DNA of 64,000 nucleotides from positions 1 to 64,000 of the forward strand of contig CAMFGZ010000024.1 in assembly GCA_945952105.1 (NCBI GenBank), given 5' to 3'. Below are positions 8,548 to 17,553 of this stretch, piece after piece. Every line of letters begins with the position of its first letter. The first letter of the stretch is position 1. Source of the DNA: an uncultured Rhodospirillaceae bacterium. Lineage in GTDB: Bacteria > Pseudomonadota > Alphaproteobacteria > Reyranellales > Reyranellaceae. The notes beneath the pieces were generated by a model. It did not search any database. It worked only from the letters and a program-made list of their open reading frames with translations, and was not told the origin of the DNA. The position numbers were made by a program, and so were the translations under genes.

Positions 8548-9566
8548 TGAACCCGCTGAACCGGCGCCGCGTCGCGGCCTTCCGCTCCAGCAAGCGCGGC
8601 ATGATCTCGCTCGTGGTCTTCGGGCTGCTGTTCTTCGTCTCCCTGTTCGCCGAGCTTCTGGCCAACAACAAGCCCATTCTGATCCGCTACGATGGCGGCT
8701 TCTATTCGCCGCTGGTGAAGGACTATCCCGAGACGACGTTTGGCGGCGATTTCCCGACCAACACCGTCTATTCCGACCCGGAAGTGCAGAAGCTGATCGA
8801 GGAGAAGGGCTGGATCCTCTGGCCGCCGATCCCCTACAGCTACGACACCGTCCTGAAGGGCGAGGGACGCACCACCCTGCAACCGCCCTCGCGCCAGCAC
8901 TGGCTGGGAACCGACGACAGCGGTCGCGACGTGCTCGCCCGCCTGATCTACGGCTTCCGCATCTCCGTCCTGTTTGGCCTCGCCCTCACCGTGGCCAGCA
9001 CGGTGATCGGCATCGCCGCCGGCGCGGTGCAGGGCTATTTCGGCGGCGTGGTCGACCTAGCGATGCAGCGCTTCCTCGAGATCTGGTCGAGCATGCCGAC
9101 CCTTTACCTGCTGATCATCCTGGCGAGTTTCATCCAGCCGGGCTTCTGGGTGCTGTTGGGCATCATGCTGCTGTTCAGCTGGATGGCGCTGGTCGGGCTG
9201 GTCCGCGCGGAATTCCTGCGCGGCCGCAACTTCGACTATGTCCGCGCCGCCCGCGCGCTGGGTATGATGGATGCGCGCATCATGTTCCGGCACATCCTTC
9301 CCAACGCAATGACGGCCAGCCTGACCTTCCTGCCCTTCATCCTGGCCGGCTCGGTCACGACCCTGACCTCGCTTGACTTCCTGGGCTTCGGTTTGCCCGT
9401 GGGCTCGCCCTCGCTGGGCGAACTGCTGCTGCAGGGCAAGAACAATCTCAACGCCCCGTGGCTCGCCTTCACAGGCTTCGTCGTGATCGCCGTCATGCTG
9501 TCGCTACTGGTGTTCATCGGCGAGGCGGTGCGCGACGCCTTCAACCCGCGCAAGGTGCTGGCATGA
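8547..9566 (+). CDS. yejE: Peptide ABC transporter permease, YejE type
   Basis: This 339-residue permease of the DppC/OppC/YejE class begins MNPLNRRRVAAFRSSKRGM, the usual cytoplasmic leader before the first helix. A long periplasmic region follows (about 40-130, with HWLGTDDSGRDVLARLIYG, the family signature), and then a five-helix core with the EAA-like loop FDYVRAARALGMMDARIMF. It pairs with YejB to form the channel. It overlaps yejB by one base at its start and yejF by four bases (ATGA) at its end. Confidence 0.9.
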   Translation: MNPLNRRRVAAFRSSKRGMISLVVFGLLFFVSLFAELLANNKPILIRYDGGFYSPLVKDYPETTFGGDFPTNTVYSDPEVQKLIEEKGWILWPPIPYSYDTVLKGEGRTTLQPPSRQHWLGTDDSGRDVLARLIYGFRISVLFGLALTVASTVIGIAAGAVQGYFGGVVDLAMQRFLEIWSSMPTLYLLIILASFIQPGFWVLLGIMLLFSWMALVGLVRAEFLRGRNFDYVRAARALGMMDARIMFRHILPNAMTASLTFLPFILAGSVTTLTSLDFLGFGLPVGSPSLGELLLQGKNNLNAPWLAFTGFVVIAVMLSLLVFIGEAVRDAFNPRKVLA

Positions 9567-11197
9567 GCGATCCCGCCCTGCTGGAGGTCAAGGACCTCTC
9601 CGTCAATTTCGGCGCCGGCGACAAGGCCGTGCGCGCGGTGCGCGGCGTCAGCTTCGACATCAAGCGCGGCGAGACCGTCGCGCTGGTGGGCGAATCGGGC
9701 TCCGGCAAGTCGGTGACCGCCCTGTCGGTGCTGCAGCTCCTGCCCTATCCGTCGGCCAGCCATCCCACGGGGAGCATCCGCTTCCAGGGCAAGGAACTGG
9801 TCGGTGCCTCGACTCGGGACCTGCTGGCCGTGCGCGGCAACCGGATCTCGATGATCTTCCAGGAGCCGATGACCTCGCTCAACCCGCTGCACACGATCGA
9901 GCGGCAGGTGAACGAGGTGCTGATCCTGCACAAGGGCCTGTCCCGCGAGGCGGCGCGCAAGCGCACGCTCGAACTGCTGGAGCAGGTCGGCATCCCCGAG
10001 GCCGCCAAGCGCCTCGACGCCTATCCGCACCAGCTCTCCGGCGGCCAGCGCCAGAGGGTGATGATCGCCATGGCGCTCGCCAACGAGCCCGACCTGCTGA
10101 TCGCCGACGAGCCGACCACGGCGCTCGACGTCACCATCCAGGCGCAGATCCTGAAGCTCCTGAAGTCGCTGCAGGAACGCTACGGCATGGCACTGCTGTT
10201 CATCACCCATGATCTCGGTATCGTGCGCAAGATGGCCGACCGGGTCTGCGTGATGACCAAGGGCCAGATCGTCGAGCAGGGCCTGGTCGCCGAGGTCTTC
10301 GACCGGCCGCAGCACAGCTACACCCAGCACCTTCTTTCGGCCGAGCCCAAGGGCCGGCCGGCCGCGGCCGATCCCGCGGCGCCGGAAATCCTGCGCCTCG
10401 ACGATCTGAAAGTGCACTTCCCGATCAAGCGCGGCGTGATGCGCCGCACCGTCGGCCATGTGAAGGCGGTCGACGGCGTCAGCATCGCGCTGCGTGAGGG
10501 CCACACGATCGGCCTGGTCGGCGAATCGGGGTCGGGCAAGACGACGCTCGGCCTCGCGCTGCTCAAGCTTGAACGCAGCGAAGGCGGCATCCGGTTCGAC
10601 GGCCGCGAACTCCAGGGCCTGAGCCAGCGCGAGCTGCGGCCGATGCGCCGCGAGATGCAGATCGTCTTCCAGGATCCGTTCAGCTCGCTGAGCCCCCGCA
10701 TGTCGGTCGGCGAGATCATCGGCGAGGGGCTGGAAGTCCACAAAATCGGCACGCCGGCCGAGCGCGCCGCGCTGATCGAGCAGGTGCTGCGCGAGGTCGG
10801 CCTCGATCCGGCGAGCCGCGACCGCTATCCGCACGAATTCTCCGGCGGCCAGCGTCAGCGCATCTCGATCGCCCGCGCGCTGGTCCTGAAACCGCGCCTG
10901 ATCGTACTCGACGAGCCGACCTCGGCGCTCGACATGAGCGTCCAGGCCCAGATCGTCGACCTGCTGCGCGACCTGCAGCAGAAGTACAAACTTGCATATC
11001 TCTTCATCAGCCACGACCTGAAGGTCGTGCGCGCGCTGGCCGACGAGGTGGTCGTCCTGCGCCACGGCAAGGTGGTCGAACGCGGCCCATCGAGCCAGAT
11101 TTTCGAGGCGCCACAGACCCCTTACACGCAGGCGCTGATCGCCGCGGCCTTCAACATGGAAGCGATCGGCGCGGACAATCGCACCGTGGCGACCTGA
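9563..11197 (+). CDS. yejF: Peptide ABC transporter ATP-binding protein with two ATPase domains, YejF type
   Basis: The 544-residue protein has two complete ABC ATPase domains in one chain, the YejF/GsiA layout. Each half has a Walker A (GESGSGKS in the first, GESGSGKT in the second), an ABC signature (LSGGQRQRV and FSGGQRQRI) and a Walker B followed by the D-loop (LLIADEPTTALD and LIVLDEPTSALD). Both halves carry the C-terminal oligopeptide-binding extension (HSYTQHLL and TPYTQALI). It powers uptake through YejBE. The start overlaps yejE by four bases, and the operon appears to end here, although I see no terminator in the 84 bases before the next gene. Confidence 0.92.
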   Translation: MSDPALLEVKDLSVNFGAGDKAVRAVRGVSFDIKRGETVALVGESGSGKSVTALSVLQLLPYPSASHPTGSIRFQGKELVGASTRDLLAVRGNRISMIFQEPMTSLNPLHTIERQVNEVLILHKGLSREAARKRTLELLEQVGIPEAAKRLDAYPHQLSGGQRQRVMIAMALANEPDLLIADEPTTALDVTIQAQILKLLKSLQERYGMALLFITHDLGIVRKMADRVCVMTKGQIVEQGLVAEVFDRPQHSYTQHLLSAEPKGRPAAADPAAPEILRLDDLKVHFPIKRGVMRRTVGHVKAVDGVSIALREGHTIGLVGESGSGKTTLGLALLKLERSEGGIRFDGRELQGLSQRELRPMRREMQIVFQDPFSSLSPRMSVGEIIGEGLEVHKIGTPAERAALIEQVLREVGLDPASRDRYPHEFSGGQRQRISIARALVLKPRLIVLDEPTSALDMSVQAQIVDLLRDLQQKYKLAYLFISHDLKVVRALADEVVVLRHGKVVERGPSSQIFEAPQTPYTQALIAAAFNMEAIGADNRTVAT

Positions 11198-11281
11198 TTG
11201 TTTCAATTGTGCGGAAGGTTCTGACGGCTTGCAGGCGTCGCGCGACAAAACTATGAGGAGGGCCTGAAAGGGGGGACCGTC

Positions 11282-12256
11282 ATGATCGGCCTTCGCCGCG
11301 CCCTGCTCGCCGCTGCTCTCGTCGTCGTCGCTCCCCTCGTGCCGCTCGTCGCGCACGCGGATACCCAGCCCCTGACCTTGGGCACCGCCTCGGCCGGTGG
11401 AACCTATTACGTCTATGGGGGCGTCGTCGCTGCCCTGCTGACCGACAAGGCCGGGATGCAGGTGATGACCCAGCAGACGCAGGGGCCCAACCAGAACGTC
11501 ATCATGATCGACGACGGCAAGATCGGTCTCGGCATGACCTCGCTGGGTGTCGCGATGCAGGCGCTGAAGGGATCCGCGCCGTGGACCCATGGCAGGAAAT
11601 ACGAAAGCATCCGCGCGCTGTTCCCGATGTACGACACACCGATGCAATGCGTGGCGTTGAAGAAGTCGGGCATTACCAGTTTCAGGCAGCTCGACGGCAA
11701 GACGGTCGGCACCGGGCCGAAGGCCGGCACCGCCGGCACCTACTTCCCGATGATTTTCGATGCGCTCGGCATGAAGGTTACGGCCCGCAACGGCCAGAGC
11801 GGCGAGGCCGGCAACCAGCTCAACGACGGGCTGATCGACGCCTTCTGCTTCGGCGCTGGCGCGCCAGTGCCGATCTTCACCCAGCTCGACGCCGAGCTGC
11901 CGGTCAATTTCTTCACCTGGACTCCGGAAGAGATCGTGACCATTCGCGCGAAGATGCCGGAATTCTCCGAGTCGACGGTTCCGAAAGGCCTCTACAAGCA
12001 GCAGACCGCCGACCAGAAGACGGTCGGCCTCTACAACTTCGCGATCGCCAGCAAAAACATGCCGGAAGCCACGGCCTACCTGATCACCAAGACCATCCTC
12101 GAGAACAATCCGACGATGCTGCGCGCCCATGCGGCCGCCAAGGACTCGGTCGCGGCCAACGCCACGCGCAACACCATCCTCACATTTCACCCCGGCGCCG
12201 TGCGGTATTACAGGGAAAAGGGAATCAAGCTCGACCCGACGACGCTCCCTAAGTAA
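11282..12256 (+). CDS. TAXI-family TRAP transporter solute receptor
   Basis: The 324-residue protein has a clear signal peptide (hydrophobic run, then LVAHAD with cleavage after AHA) and a mature start that fits TAXI receptors: LTLGTASAGGTYYVYGG, followed by MTQQTQGPNQNVIMIDDGKIGLG. TAXI proteins bind organic acids such as 2-oxoglutarate or glutamate for sodium-driven TRAP uptake. No TRAP membrane subunit is present nearby, so it must work with one encoded elsewhere or act in sensing. The ATG follows a G-rich ribosome binding site. A dehydrogenase gene follows eight bases after the stop, so the ligand may be a 2-hydroxy or 2-oxo acid. Confidence 0.85.
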   Translation: MIGLRRALLAAALVVVAPLVPLVAHADTQPLTLGTASAGGTYYVYGGVVAALLTDKAGMQVMTQQTQGPNQNVIMIDDGKIGLGMTSLGVAMQALKGSAPWTHGRKYESIRALFPMYDTPMQCVALKKSGITSFRQLDGKTVGTGPKAGTAGTYFPMIFDALGMKVTARNGQSGEAGNQLNDGLIDAFCFGAGAPVPIFTQLDAELPVNFFTWTPEEIVTIRAKMPEFSESTVPKGLYKQQTADQKTVGLYNFAIASKNMPEATAYLITKTILENNPTMLRAHAAAKDSVAANATRNTILTFHPGAVRYYREKGIKLDPTTLPK

Positions 12257-12264
12257 AAGGCTGC

Positions 12265-13200
12265 ATGGCCGGAGCTATTGCCTATCTCAGCCGCGATACC
12301 GACGGCGTCCTCTGGAAGAAGGTCCTGGAAGCAGGTCTTGGTCCGCTCGATTTCCGCACCCGGGACAATCTCGGGAACAAGGACGACATCGAAGTCGTCC
12401 TCGCCTGGAAGCCGGACCGCGGCCTCATCGCCTCCTTCCCGAACGTAAAACTCATCGTGTCGCTGGGCATGGGTGTCGACCATCTGCTGGCCGACGACCA
12501 GTTGCCGGCGGGCGTGCCGATCACGCGCATCATGGATGACGGGCTGGTCGGCCAGATGAGCGAATACGCCATCTACTTCGCGCTGCGTCACCATCGCGAC
12601 ATCGACAAGTACGCCGAGAGCCAGCGGGCGAAGACGTGGAAGCCCGAGGAGTTCGTCGACACGATCGATCGCCGCATCGGCATCACCGGTCTCGGCACGA
12701 TCGGCCAGGACACGGCCAAGAAGTTCGCGGCCCTGGGCTTCCCGACCGCCGGCTGGAGCCGTACGCAGAAGAGCCTGCCGGGCGTCGAGACCTTCCACGC
12801 TCCGGACGGGCTGGAGGCCTTCCTCGCCCGCACCGACATCCTGGTGAACGTGCTGCCGCTGACGCGCGACACCAGGGGCATCCTCGATGCCAGGCTGTTC
12901 GCCGCGCTGCCGAAGGGGGCCTATTTGATCAACATGGGCCGTGGCGGCCATGTGGTCGATGACGACCTTCTCGCGGCGATCGACTCGGGTCATCTCGCCG
13001 GTGCCGCGCTCGACGTGTTCAACACCGAGCCGTTGCCCGCGGACCATCCCTACTGGACCCATCCCAAGGTGAAGGTGACTCCGCACATCGCCGGCGCCAC
13101 CAACCCACGCACCGCCTCGCCCGGCGTGATCGAGAACATCAAGCGCGTGCGCAGCGGACAGAAGCTGATCAACACGGTCGATCCCGTCACCGGGTACTGA
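12265..13200 (+). CDS. D-isomer-specific 2-hydroxyacid dehydrogenase (GhrA-like)
   Basis: This 311-residue NAD(P)-dependent dehydrogenase has the Rossmann motif ITGLGTIGQDTAKKFAALGF, the segment NVLPLTRDTRGILD, the loop NMGRGGHVVDDDLL, then ALDVFNTEPLP (catalytic Glu) and VTPHIAGATNP (catalytic His). The pattern and length fit glyoxylate/hydroxypyruvate reductase A-like enzymes, which reduce 2-oxoacids to D-2-hydroxyacids. It follows the TAXI receptor by eight bases and should share its transcript, so a link between uptake and turnover of a hydroxy or oxo acid is reasonable. The exact substrate is not known. Confidence 0.87.
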   Translation: MAGAIAYLSRDTDGVLWKKVLEAGLGPLDFRTRDNLGNKDDIEVVLAWKPDRGLIASFPNVKLIVSLGMGVDHLLADDQLPAGVPITRIMDDGLVGQMSEYAIYFALRHHRDIDKYAESQRAKTWKPEEFVDTIDRRIGITGLGTIGQDTAKKFAALGFPTAGWSRTQKSLPGVETFHAPDGLEAFLARTDILVNVLPLTRDTRGILDARLFAALPKGAYLINMGRGGHVVDDDLLAAIDSGHLAGAALDVFNTEPLPADHPYWTHPKVKVTPHIAGATNPRTASPGVIENIKRVRSGQKLINTVDPVTGY

Positions 13201-13206
13201 GGCTAT

Positions 13207-13292
13207 GTCGTCCTGAGCGCATCCAAGGACCTGACGGAACGACCAAAGCACTCCCGAGCGAACGACAGATCCTTCGCTTGGCTCAGGATGAC
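13207..13292. repeat. Dispersed intergenic palindromic repeat, family A
   Basis: The arms GTCGTCCTGAGCGCATCCAA and ATCCTTCGCTTGGCTCAGGA are imperfect inverted copies around a variable centre. The element fills the gap between the convergent dehydrogenase and aminopeptidase genes and could fold in either transcript. Confidence 0.6.
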
Positions 13293-13310
13293 AAGAATGG
13301 TGGACTGCCC

Positions 13311-14708
13311 CTACTTCCCGAACCGGTCCGCGATGGTGCGGTAGATCGCGCGCGCGACCTGGGCCTCGCCGCCTTCGGGGCGCCCGGGGCGGCTGCTGTT
13401 GTTCCAGGCCATCATGTCGAAATGCGCCCACGGCACGTCGTCGGGCACGAACTCCTTGAGATAGAGCGCGGCGGTGATCGAGCCGCCGAAGGCACCGGCC
13501 GAGACATTGTTGATGTCGGCCACCTTGCTGGCCAGCATCTGCCGATAGGGCGCGAACAGCGGCATGCGCCACATCGGGTCGGTGACTTCGCCGCCGGCGG
13601 CGACCAGCGCATTGGCAAGCTTGTCGTCGTTGCAGAACAAGGCCGGCAGGTCAGGACCCAGGGCCACGCGGGCCGCGCCCGTCAGCGTCGCGCAATCGAT
13701 CATCATCGCGGGCTTCTCCGAGGCGCCTTCGTGCAGCGCGTCGCACAGGATCAGGCGTCCCTCGGCATCGGTGTTGCCGATCTCGACGGTGATGCCCTTG
13801 CGCGTCTTGATCACGTCCATCGGACGGAATGCATTGCCGGACACCGAATTTTCGACCGCCGGCACCAGCACGCGCAGCCGCACCCGCAGGCCCGTCGCCA
13901 TGATCATCGACGCCACCGCCAGCACCGTGGCCGCACCGCCCATGTCCTTCTTCATCATCAGCATGCCGGCCGCGGGCTTGAGATCGAGACCGCCGGTGTC
14001 GAAGCACACGCCCTTGCCGACCAGCGTCACCTTGGGATCGCCTGCCTTGCCCCAGGTGAGATCGATCAGGCGCGGCGCCCGCGTGGAGGCGCGGCCCACC
14101 GCGTGGATCGTCGGATAGTTCTGCTTCAGGAGATCGTCGCCCACGATCACCTTCACCCGGGCCTTGTGCGCCCTGGCAAGCTTTTGTGCCGCCGCGGCCA
14201 GTTCGGCCGGGCCCATGTCCGACGACGGCGTGGTGATGAGATCGCGCGCCATCGAGATCGCCTCGATCGTTGCGGTCGCCCGCTTCCTGTCCGCGCCCGC
14301 CGGCCACACGAAGCGCGGCCCCTCCTTGCTCGTGGTCGCGCGATAGCGTTCGAACTTCCAGCCGCCCAGGCCGATCGCGATGGCGACATCGGTCAACGAC
14401 ACCGGCGCGGTCCCGCCTTCGAGGCGCCAAGTGGCGACTGGCAGCTTCGCGGTCAGCGCGCCGAAATCCCACAAGGTCGGCGCATCGGGAATCACTAGAA
14501 CTGCACCTGAAGCCTTGCCGTCATTTCCCGGCAACACGACCACGTCGCCGGGCGATCCTTTGATCCCCAGCGATTCTACCCAGGCACGACGCATCGTGGA
14601 TTGCGCCTTCAGCCAGGCACTCCACTTCGATTGACCTACAAACTGCAGGGGCAAGGAGGAAGAAGAACGGTCGACGAACGGCAGCGACATGGCCATGCTC
14701 ACAAACAT
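13311..14708 (-). CDS. M17 family leucyl aminopeptidase
   Basis: The 465-residue product has the M17 catalytic C-terminal domain. The metal-binding segment VGKGVCFDTGGLDLKP is followed by MMKKDMGGAA, NTDAEGRLILCDALH (the family signature NTDAEGRL) and CATLTGAARVALG. It should be a two-metal cytosolic aminopeptidase that removes N-terminal residues from peptides, a sensible partner for the peptide importer nearby. The N-terminal domain is short and divergent, as in PepB-like members. Starts at 14708, 14696 or 14690 are all possible, and none has a strong ribosome binding site. A GST gene diverges 54 bases upstream. Confidence 0.88.
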   Translation of the reverse strand: MFVSMAMSLPFVDRSSSSLPLQFVGQSKWSAWLKAQSTMRRAWVESLGIKGSPGDVVVLPGNDGKASGAVLVIPDAPTLWDFGALTAKLPVATWRLEGGTAPVSLTDVAIAIGLGGWKFERYRATTSKEGPRFVWPAGADRKRATATIEAISMARDLITTPSSDMGPAELAAAAQKLARAHKARVKVIVGDDLLKQNYPTIHAVGRASTRAPRLIDLTWGKAGDPKVTLVGKGVCFDTGGLDLKPAAGMLMMKKDMGGAATVLAVASMIMATGLRVRLRVLVPAVENSVSGNAFRPMDVIKTRKGITVEIGNTDAEGRLILCDALHEGASEKPAMMIDCATLTGAARVALGPDLPALFCNDDKLANALVAAGGEVTDPMWRMPLFAPYRQMLASKVADINNVSAGAFGGSITAALYLKEFVPDDVPWAHFDMMAWNNSSRPGRPEGGEAQVARAIYRTIADRFGK

Positions 14709-14762
14709 CAGGATAGAAGTTACATTGCCGGGCAAACTCCATGGCTGGCAAGGAGGGCGTAG

Positions 14763-15431
14763 ATGGCCGAATTCACCGTCGTGATCGGCAACAAGAACTA
14801 TTCGTCGTGGTCGATGCGCGGCTGGCTGATGGCCAGGATCGCCGGGATCGAGTTCGACGAGATCGTCGTGCCGCTCGACCGGCCGGAAACGCAGGCGGCG
14901 ATCCGCAAGCATTCGCCGTCGGGACGCGTGCCGGTGCTGCTGCATCGCGGGCTCGCCGTGTGGGACTCGCTTGCCATCGCCGAATACCTGAACGACCTGA
15001 AGCCGGAAGCGGGCCTGTGGCCACCGTCGGCCGCCGCGCGCGCCCATGCCCGCTCGATCTCGGCGGAAATGCATTCGAGCTTCGCGGACCTGCGTGCCAA
15101 CATGCCCATGAACATCCGCGCCTCGTACCCCGGCAAGGGAATGACGCCGGGCGTGCGCGCCGACATCGAGCGCATCACCTTCCTGTGGCGCGACTGCCGC
15201 AAGCGCTTCGCCGGCGCGTTCCAGAAGGACGACGGCTTCCTGTTCGGCACCTTCGGCGCGGCCGATGCGATGTTCGCGCCCGTGGTGACACGCTTCAAGA
15301 CCTACGGCGTCACACTCGACAGCGATGCCGACGCGTACTGCACGGCCGTGCTGGGCCATCCCGCGATGAAGGACTGGATCGACGCCGCCGAGCACGAACC
15401 CTGGTTGATCGACAGCTACGAACTCAAGTAG
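14763..15431 (+). CDS. Glutathione S-transferase family protein
   Basis: This 222-residue protein has an N-terminal thioredoxin-like domain. NKNYSSWSMRGWLMARIAGI places the usual Ser/Cys site near residues 13-16, the cis-proline segment is GRVPVLLHRG, and the glutathione-contacting motif is WDSLAIAEYL. An all-helical C-terminal domain follows. The motifs fit bacterial GSTs of the kind near zeta or YfcF-like enzymes. It probably conjugates or isomerises small electrophiles with glutathione, with the substrate unknown. It is transcribed alone, divergent from the aminopeptidase gene. Confidence 0.85.
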   Translation: MAEFTVVIGNKNYSSWSMRGWLMARIAGIEFDEIVVPLDRPETQAAIRKHSPSGRVPVLLHRGLAVWDSLAIAEYLNDLKPEAGLWPPSAAARAHARSISAEMHSSFADLRANMPMNIRASYPGKGMTPGVRADIERITFLWRDCRKRFAGAFQKDDGFLFGTFGAADAMFAPVVTRFKTYGVTLDSDADAYCTAVLGHPAMKDWIDAAEHEPWLIDSYELK

Positions 15432-15451
15432 CGCGCCGGGCGATCGCCGGT

Positions 15452-15700
15452 TCAGGCGATCTGACGTCGCGCCGCTTTCTTCGCGGCCTTTCGCTTGGTC
15501 GTCTTCCGCTTCGCCGTCTTCCGCTTCGCCGGCACCTTCTTGCCCTTGGCTCGGGCCTCGGAGAGGCCGATGGCGATGGCCTGTTTGCGGCTCGTCACCG
15601 TCCCACCCTTGCCGCCGGGGCCGCTCTTGAGCGTGCGCTTCTTGCGACGGTGAAGCGCGCTCTTCACCTCCTTGCTGGCGCTGGGTGAATATTTCGCCAT
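15452..15700 (-). CDS. DUF6496 Lys/Arg-rich small protein
   Basis: The 82-residue, strongly basic protein has the DUF6496 pattern: YSPSASKEVKSALHRRK, then TLKSGPGGKGG and SRKQAIAIGLSEARAKGKKV. It ends in a lysine-alanine-arginine tail (PAKRKTAKRKTTKRKAAKK) that looks like a histone H1 C-terminus, so nucleic-acid binding is likely. The role of the family is not established. A strong AGAGGGGG ribosome binding site precedes the ATG. It lies 33 bases after opgH on the same strand and is probably the last gene of the opgGH transcript. Confidence 0.82.
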   Translation of the reverse strand: MAKYSPSASKEVKSALHRRKKRTLKSGPGGKGGTVTSRKQAIAIGLSEARAKGKKVPAKRKTAKRKTTKRKAAKKAARRQIA

Positions 15701-15733
15701 CTGGAGTCCCCCTCTGGTCGACCGCGGTAACGC

Positions 15734-17539
15734 CTAAGCCGTGCTGGGAAGAGCGCCCCCGTTCAGGGTCGCTTCGCCCGGCCTCTCTTCGGGCGTGAGG
15801 AACAGCCGCCATCGGCGAGCCGCGACGCCGAGTTCGCGACGACTGGAATAGACGGCGAGCGGCGGCGCCAGCAGGAGACCGGCCACCACCGGCAGAAGCC
15901 ACGGCAGGAAGGCAGGCGCCCAGTTGCCGAGGACCAGCACGGCGGCGGCACCGAGGGCGATCTGGCCGAGATGCCGCTCCAGCGCCGTGTCCCACTCCAT
16001 GCCCCTGTCGCCGCGAGGCTGCGGCGGCCAGCCCACCGCGCGTCCCATCAGGACTTCCAGCACGAACATCGAATGGAACAGCATCATCACGGGCGCCAGC
16101 AGCATCGAGAAGATCGTCTCCAAGAAGACGCTCGCCATCATTGCCAGCCGCCCGCCCTGGACATGAGAGGATCCGCCGAGGCGCAGCACGAGCGCGAGCA
16201 GTTTGGGCAGGAACAGCAGGGCCGCGGTCAGGACGAGAAGTCCATGAACGTGGCCGGTATTGTATTGAGGCCAGTTGGGAAAAAGCGACGGCGCGCTGCC
16301 GAAATAGCTCGGACCGACGATTTCGTGTTCCAGCACGATGGTCGCGCTCAGCAATAGCGAGCCCAGCCACAAAGGCGAGGCGAGGTAGCCCATGATGCCC
16401 ATCGCAAGGTGCAGGCGGCTCATCCAGTGCAGGCCCCGCCTCCCCAGCAGCCGCGCATGCTGAAGATTGCCCTGGATCCAGCGCCGGTCGCGCACCGCGT
16501 AGTCGACGACGTTCGACGGCAGCTCCTCGTAGCTGCCTCCAAGAGTCGGGAGGCTCCACACGAACCAGCCGGCCCGGCGCATGAAAGCCGCTTCGACGAA
16601 GTCGTGGCTCAGGATCTCCCCGCCGAGCGGGGCATGGCCCGACAGGACCGGCAGCCTGCAATGATCGGAGAAGACAGAGACGCGAATGATGGCATTGTGA
16701 CCGAAATAGTTGGCCTCACCCTTCTGCCAAAAGGCATGGCCCATCGCGAGCATGCCCCCGTAGACGCTCGCCGAGAACTGCAGGACGCGGGCAAACAGGG
16801 TCTCGCGCCCCATGGGTTCGGCATGCGTCTGAATGATACCGGTACGCGGACTGGCTTCCATCAGGGCGGCCAGCCGCACGATGGTGTCGCCGGACATCAC
16901 GCTGTCGGCATCGAACACGATCATATGGTCGAACCGGTGGCCGTGACTGTCGAGCCAGTCGGCGATATTGCCGGCCTTGCGCCCCTTGTTCGCGGCGCGG
17001 CGGCGCCAGTTGAGCCGATCACCGATGCCTAGTCGTTGGCGAAGGGTCTCGATGCCCTTCTCTTCCTCCGCCGCGATCGAATCGACCGTAGTGTCGCTCA
17101 GGACGAATAGTGAGAAGGCGCGGCCCCGTCCGGTAGCTTCGAGCGATCGCCATGTCGTCGCAAGACGGGCGAGGACCTCGTCCGGCTTCTCGTTATAGAC
17201 GGGAACGAGGATGGCGGTGCGGCCACGCAGTTGGGGAATTTCGCCCTCTCCCGGACCGTGGCGCGTCAGAGAGAGTGGATGCAGTTGGAGGGCCTTCAGG
17301 AGGAAGCCCAGGATGCCAGCCCAGAAGGAGAGCGATATCCAGCTGAAGCTGAGAGCAAAAACCGTCAGCAAAGCGATCGCAAGGCCAAGGGGCACCTGAG
17401 GGCCAAGCGCCATTGCCAGCAGGTGCACGCCGCCGACGGCGGTCATCGACACCGCCGCGAACAGTGCGACCCGCCGCCAGCAGGTGCCGGTGGCATGCCG
17501 ATCGAGGTTCCAGAGGAGGTCGTCGGATCTATCGGCCAT
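15734..17539 (-). CDS. opgH: Glucan biosynthesis glucosyltransferase H
   Basis: The 601-residue inner-membrane family 2 glycosyltransferase has two N-terminal membrane helices, then a cytoplasmic catalytic domain (ILVPVYNEKPDEV; DADSVMSGDTIVRLAALM with the DxD-type motif; the later HDF acid motif; and RDRRWIQGNLQH as the acceptor-site motif), then several C-terminal helices. It polymerises and exports the beta-1,2-linked glucose backbone of osmoregulated periplasmic glucans from UDP-glucose. It is shorter than E. coli OpgH (847 residues), as is usual in alphaproteobacteria. The ATG at 17539 has GGAGAG ahead of it and lies 14 bases after the opgG stop, so the order is opgG-opgH-DUF6496. Confidence 0.92.
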   Translation of the reverse strand: MADRSDDLLWNLDRHATGTCWRRVALFAAVSMTAVGGVHLLAMALGPQVPLGLAIALLTVFALSFSWISLSFWAGILGFLLKALQLHPLSLTRHGPGEGEIPQLRGRTAILVPVYNEKPDEVLARLATTWRSLEATGRGRAFSLFVLSDTTVDSIAAEEEKGIETLRQRLGIGDRLNWRRRAANKGRKAGNIADWLDSHGHRFDHMIVFDADSVMSGDTIVRLAALMEASPRTGIIQTHAEPMGRETLFARVLQFSASVYGGMLAMGHAFWQKGEANYFGHNAIIRVSVFSDHCRLPVLSGHAPLGGEILSHDFVEAAFMRRAGWFVWSLPTLGGSYEELPSNVVDYAVRDRRWIQGNLQHARLLGRRGLHWMSRLHLAMGIMGYLASPLWLGSLLLSATIVLEHEIVGPSYFGSAPSLFPNWPQYNTGHVHGLLVLTAALLFLPKLLALVLRLGGSSHVQGGRLAMMASVFLETIFSMLLAPVMMLFHSMFVLEVLMGRAVGWPPQPRGDRGMEWDTALERHLGQIALGAAAVLVLGNWAPAFLPWLLPVVAGLLLAPPLAVYSSRRELGVAARRWRLFLTPEERPGEATLNGGALPSTA

Positions 17540-17553
17540 CGAGAACTCTCTCC

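Noticed and set aside
9236..12190. A minus-strand open frame of nearly 1000 codons across the yejE and yejF genes
   Set aside because: It is an antisense shadow of GC-rich coding DNA. The plus strand encodes yejE and yejF with clear motifs, and the minus-strand protein is a low-complexity Arg/Ala/His/Asp mix.
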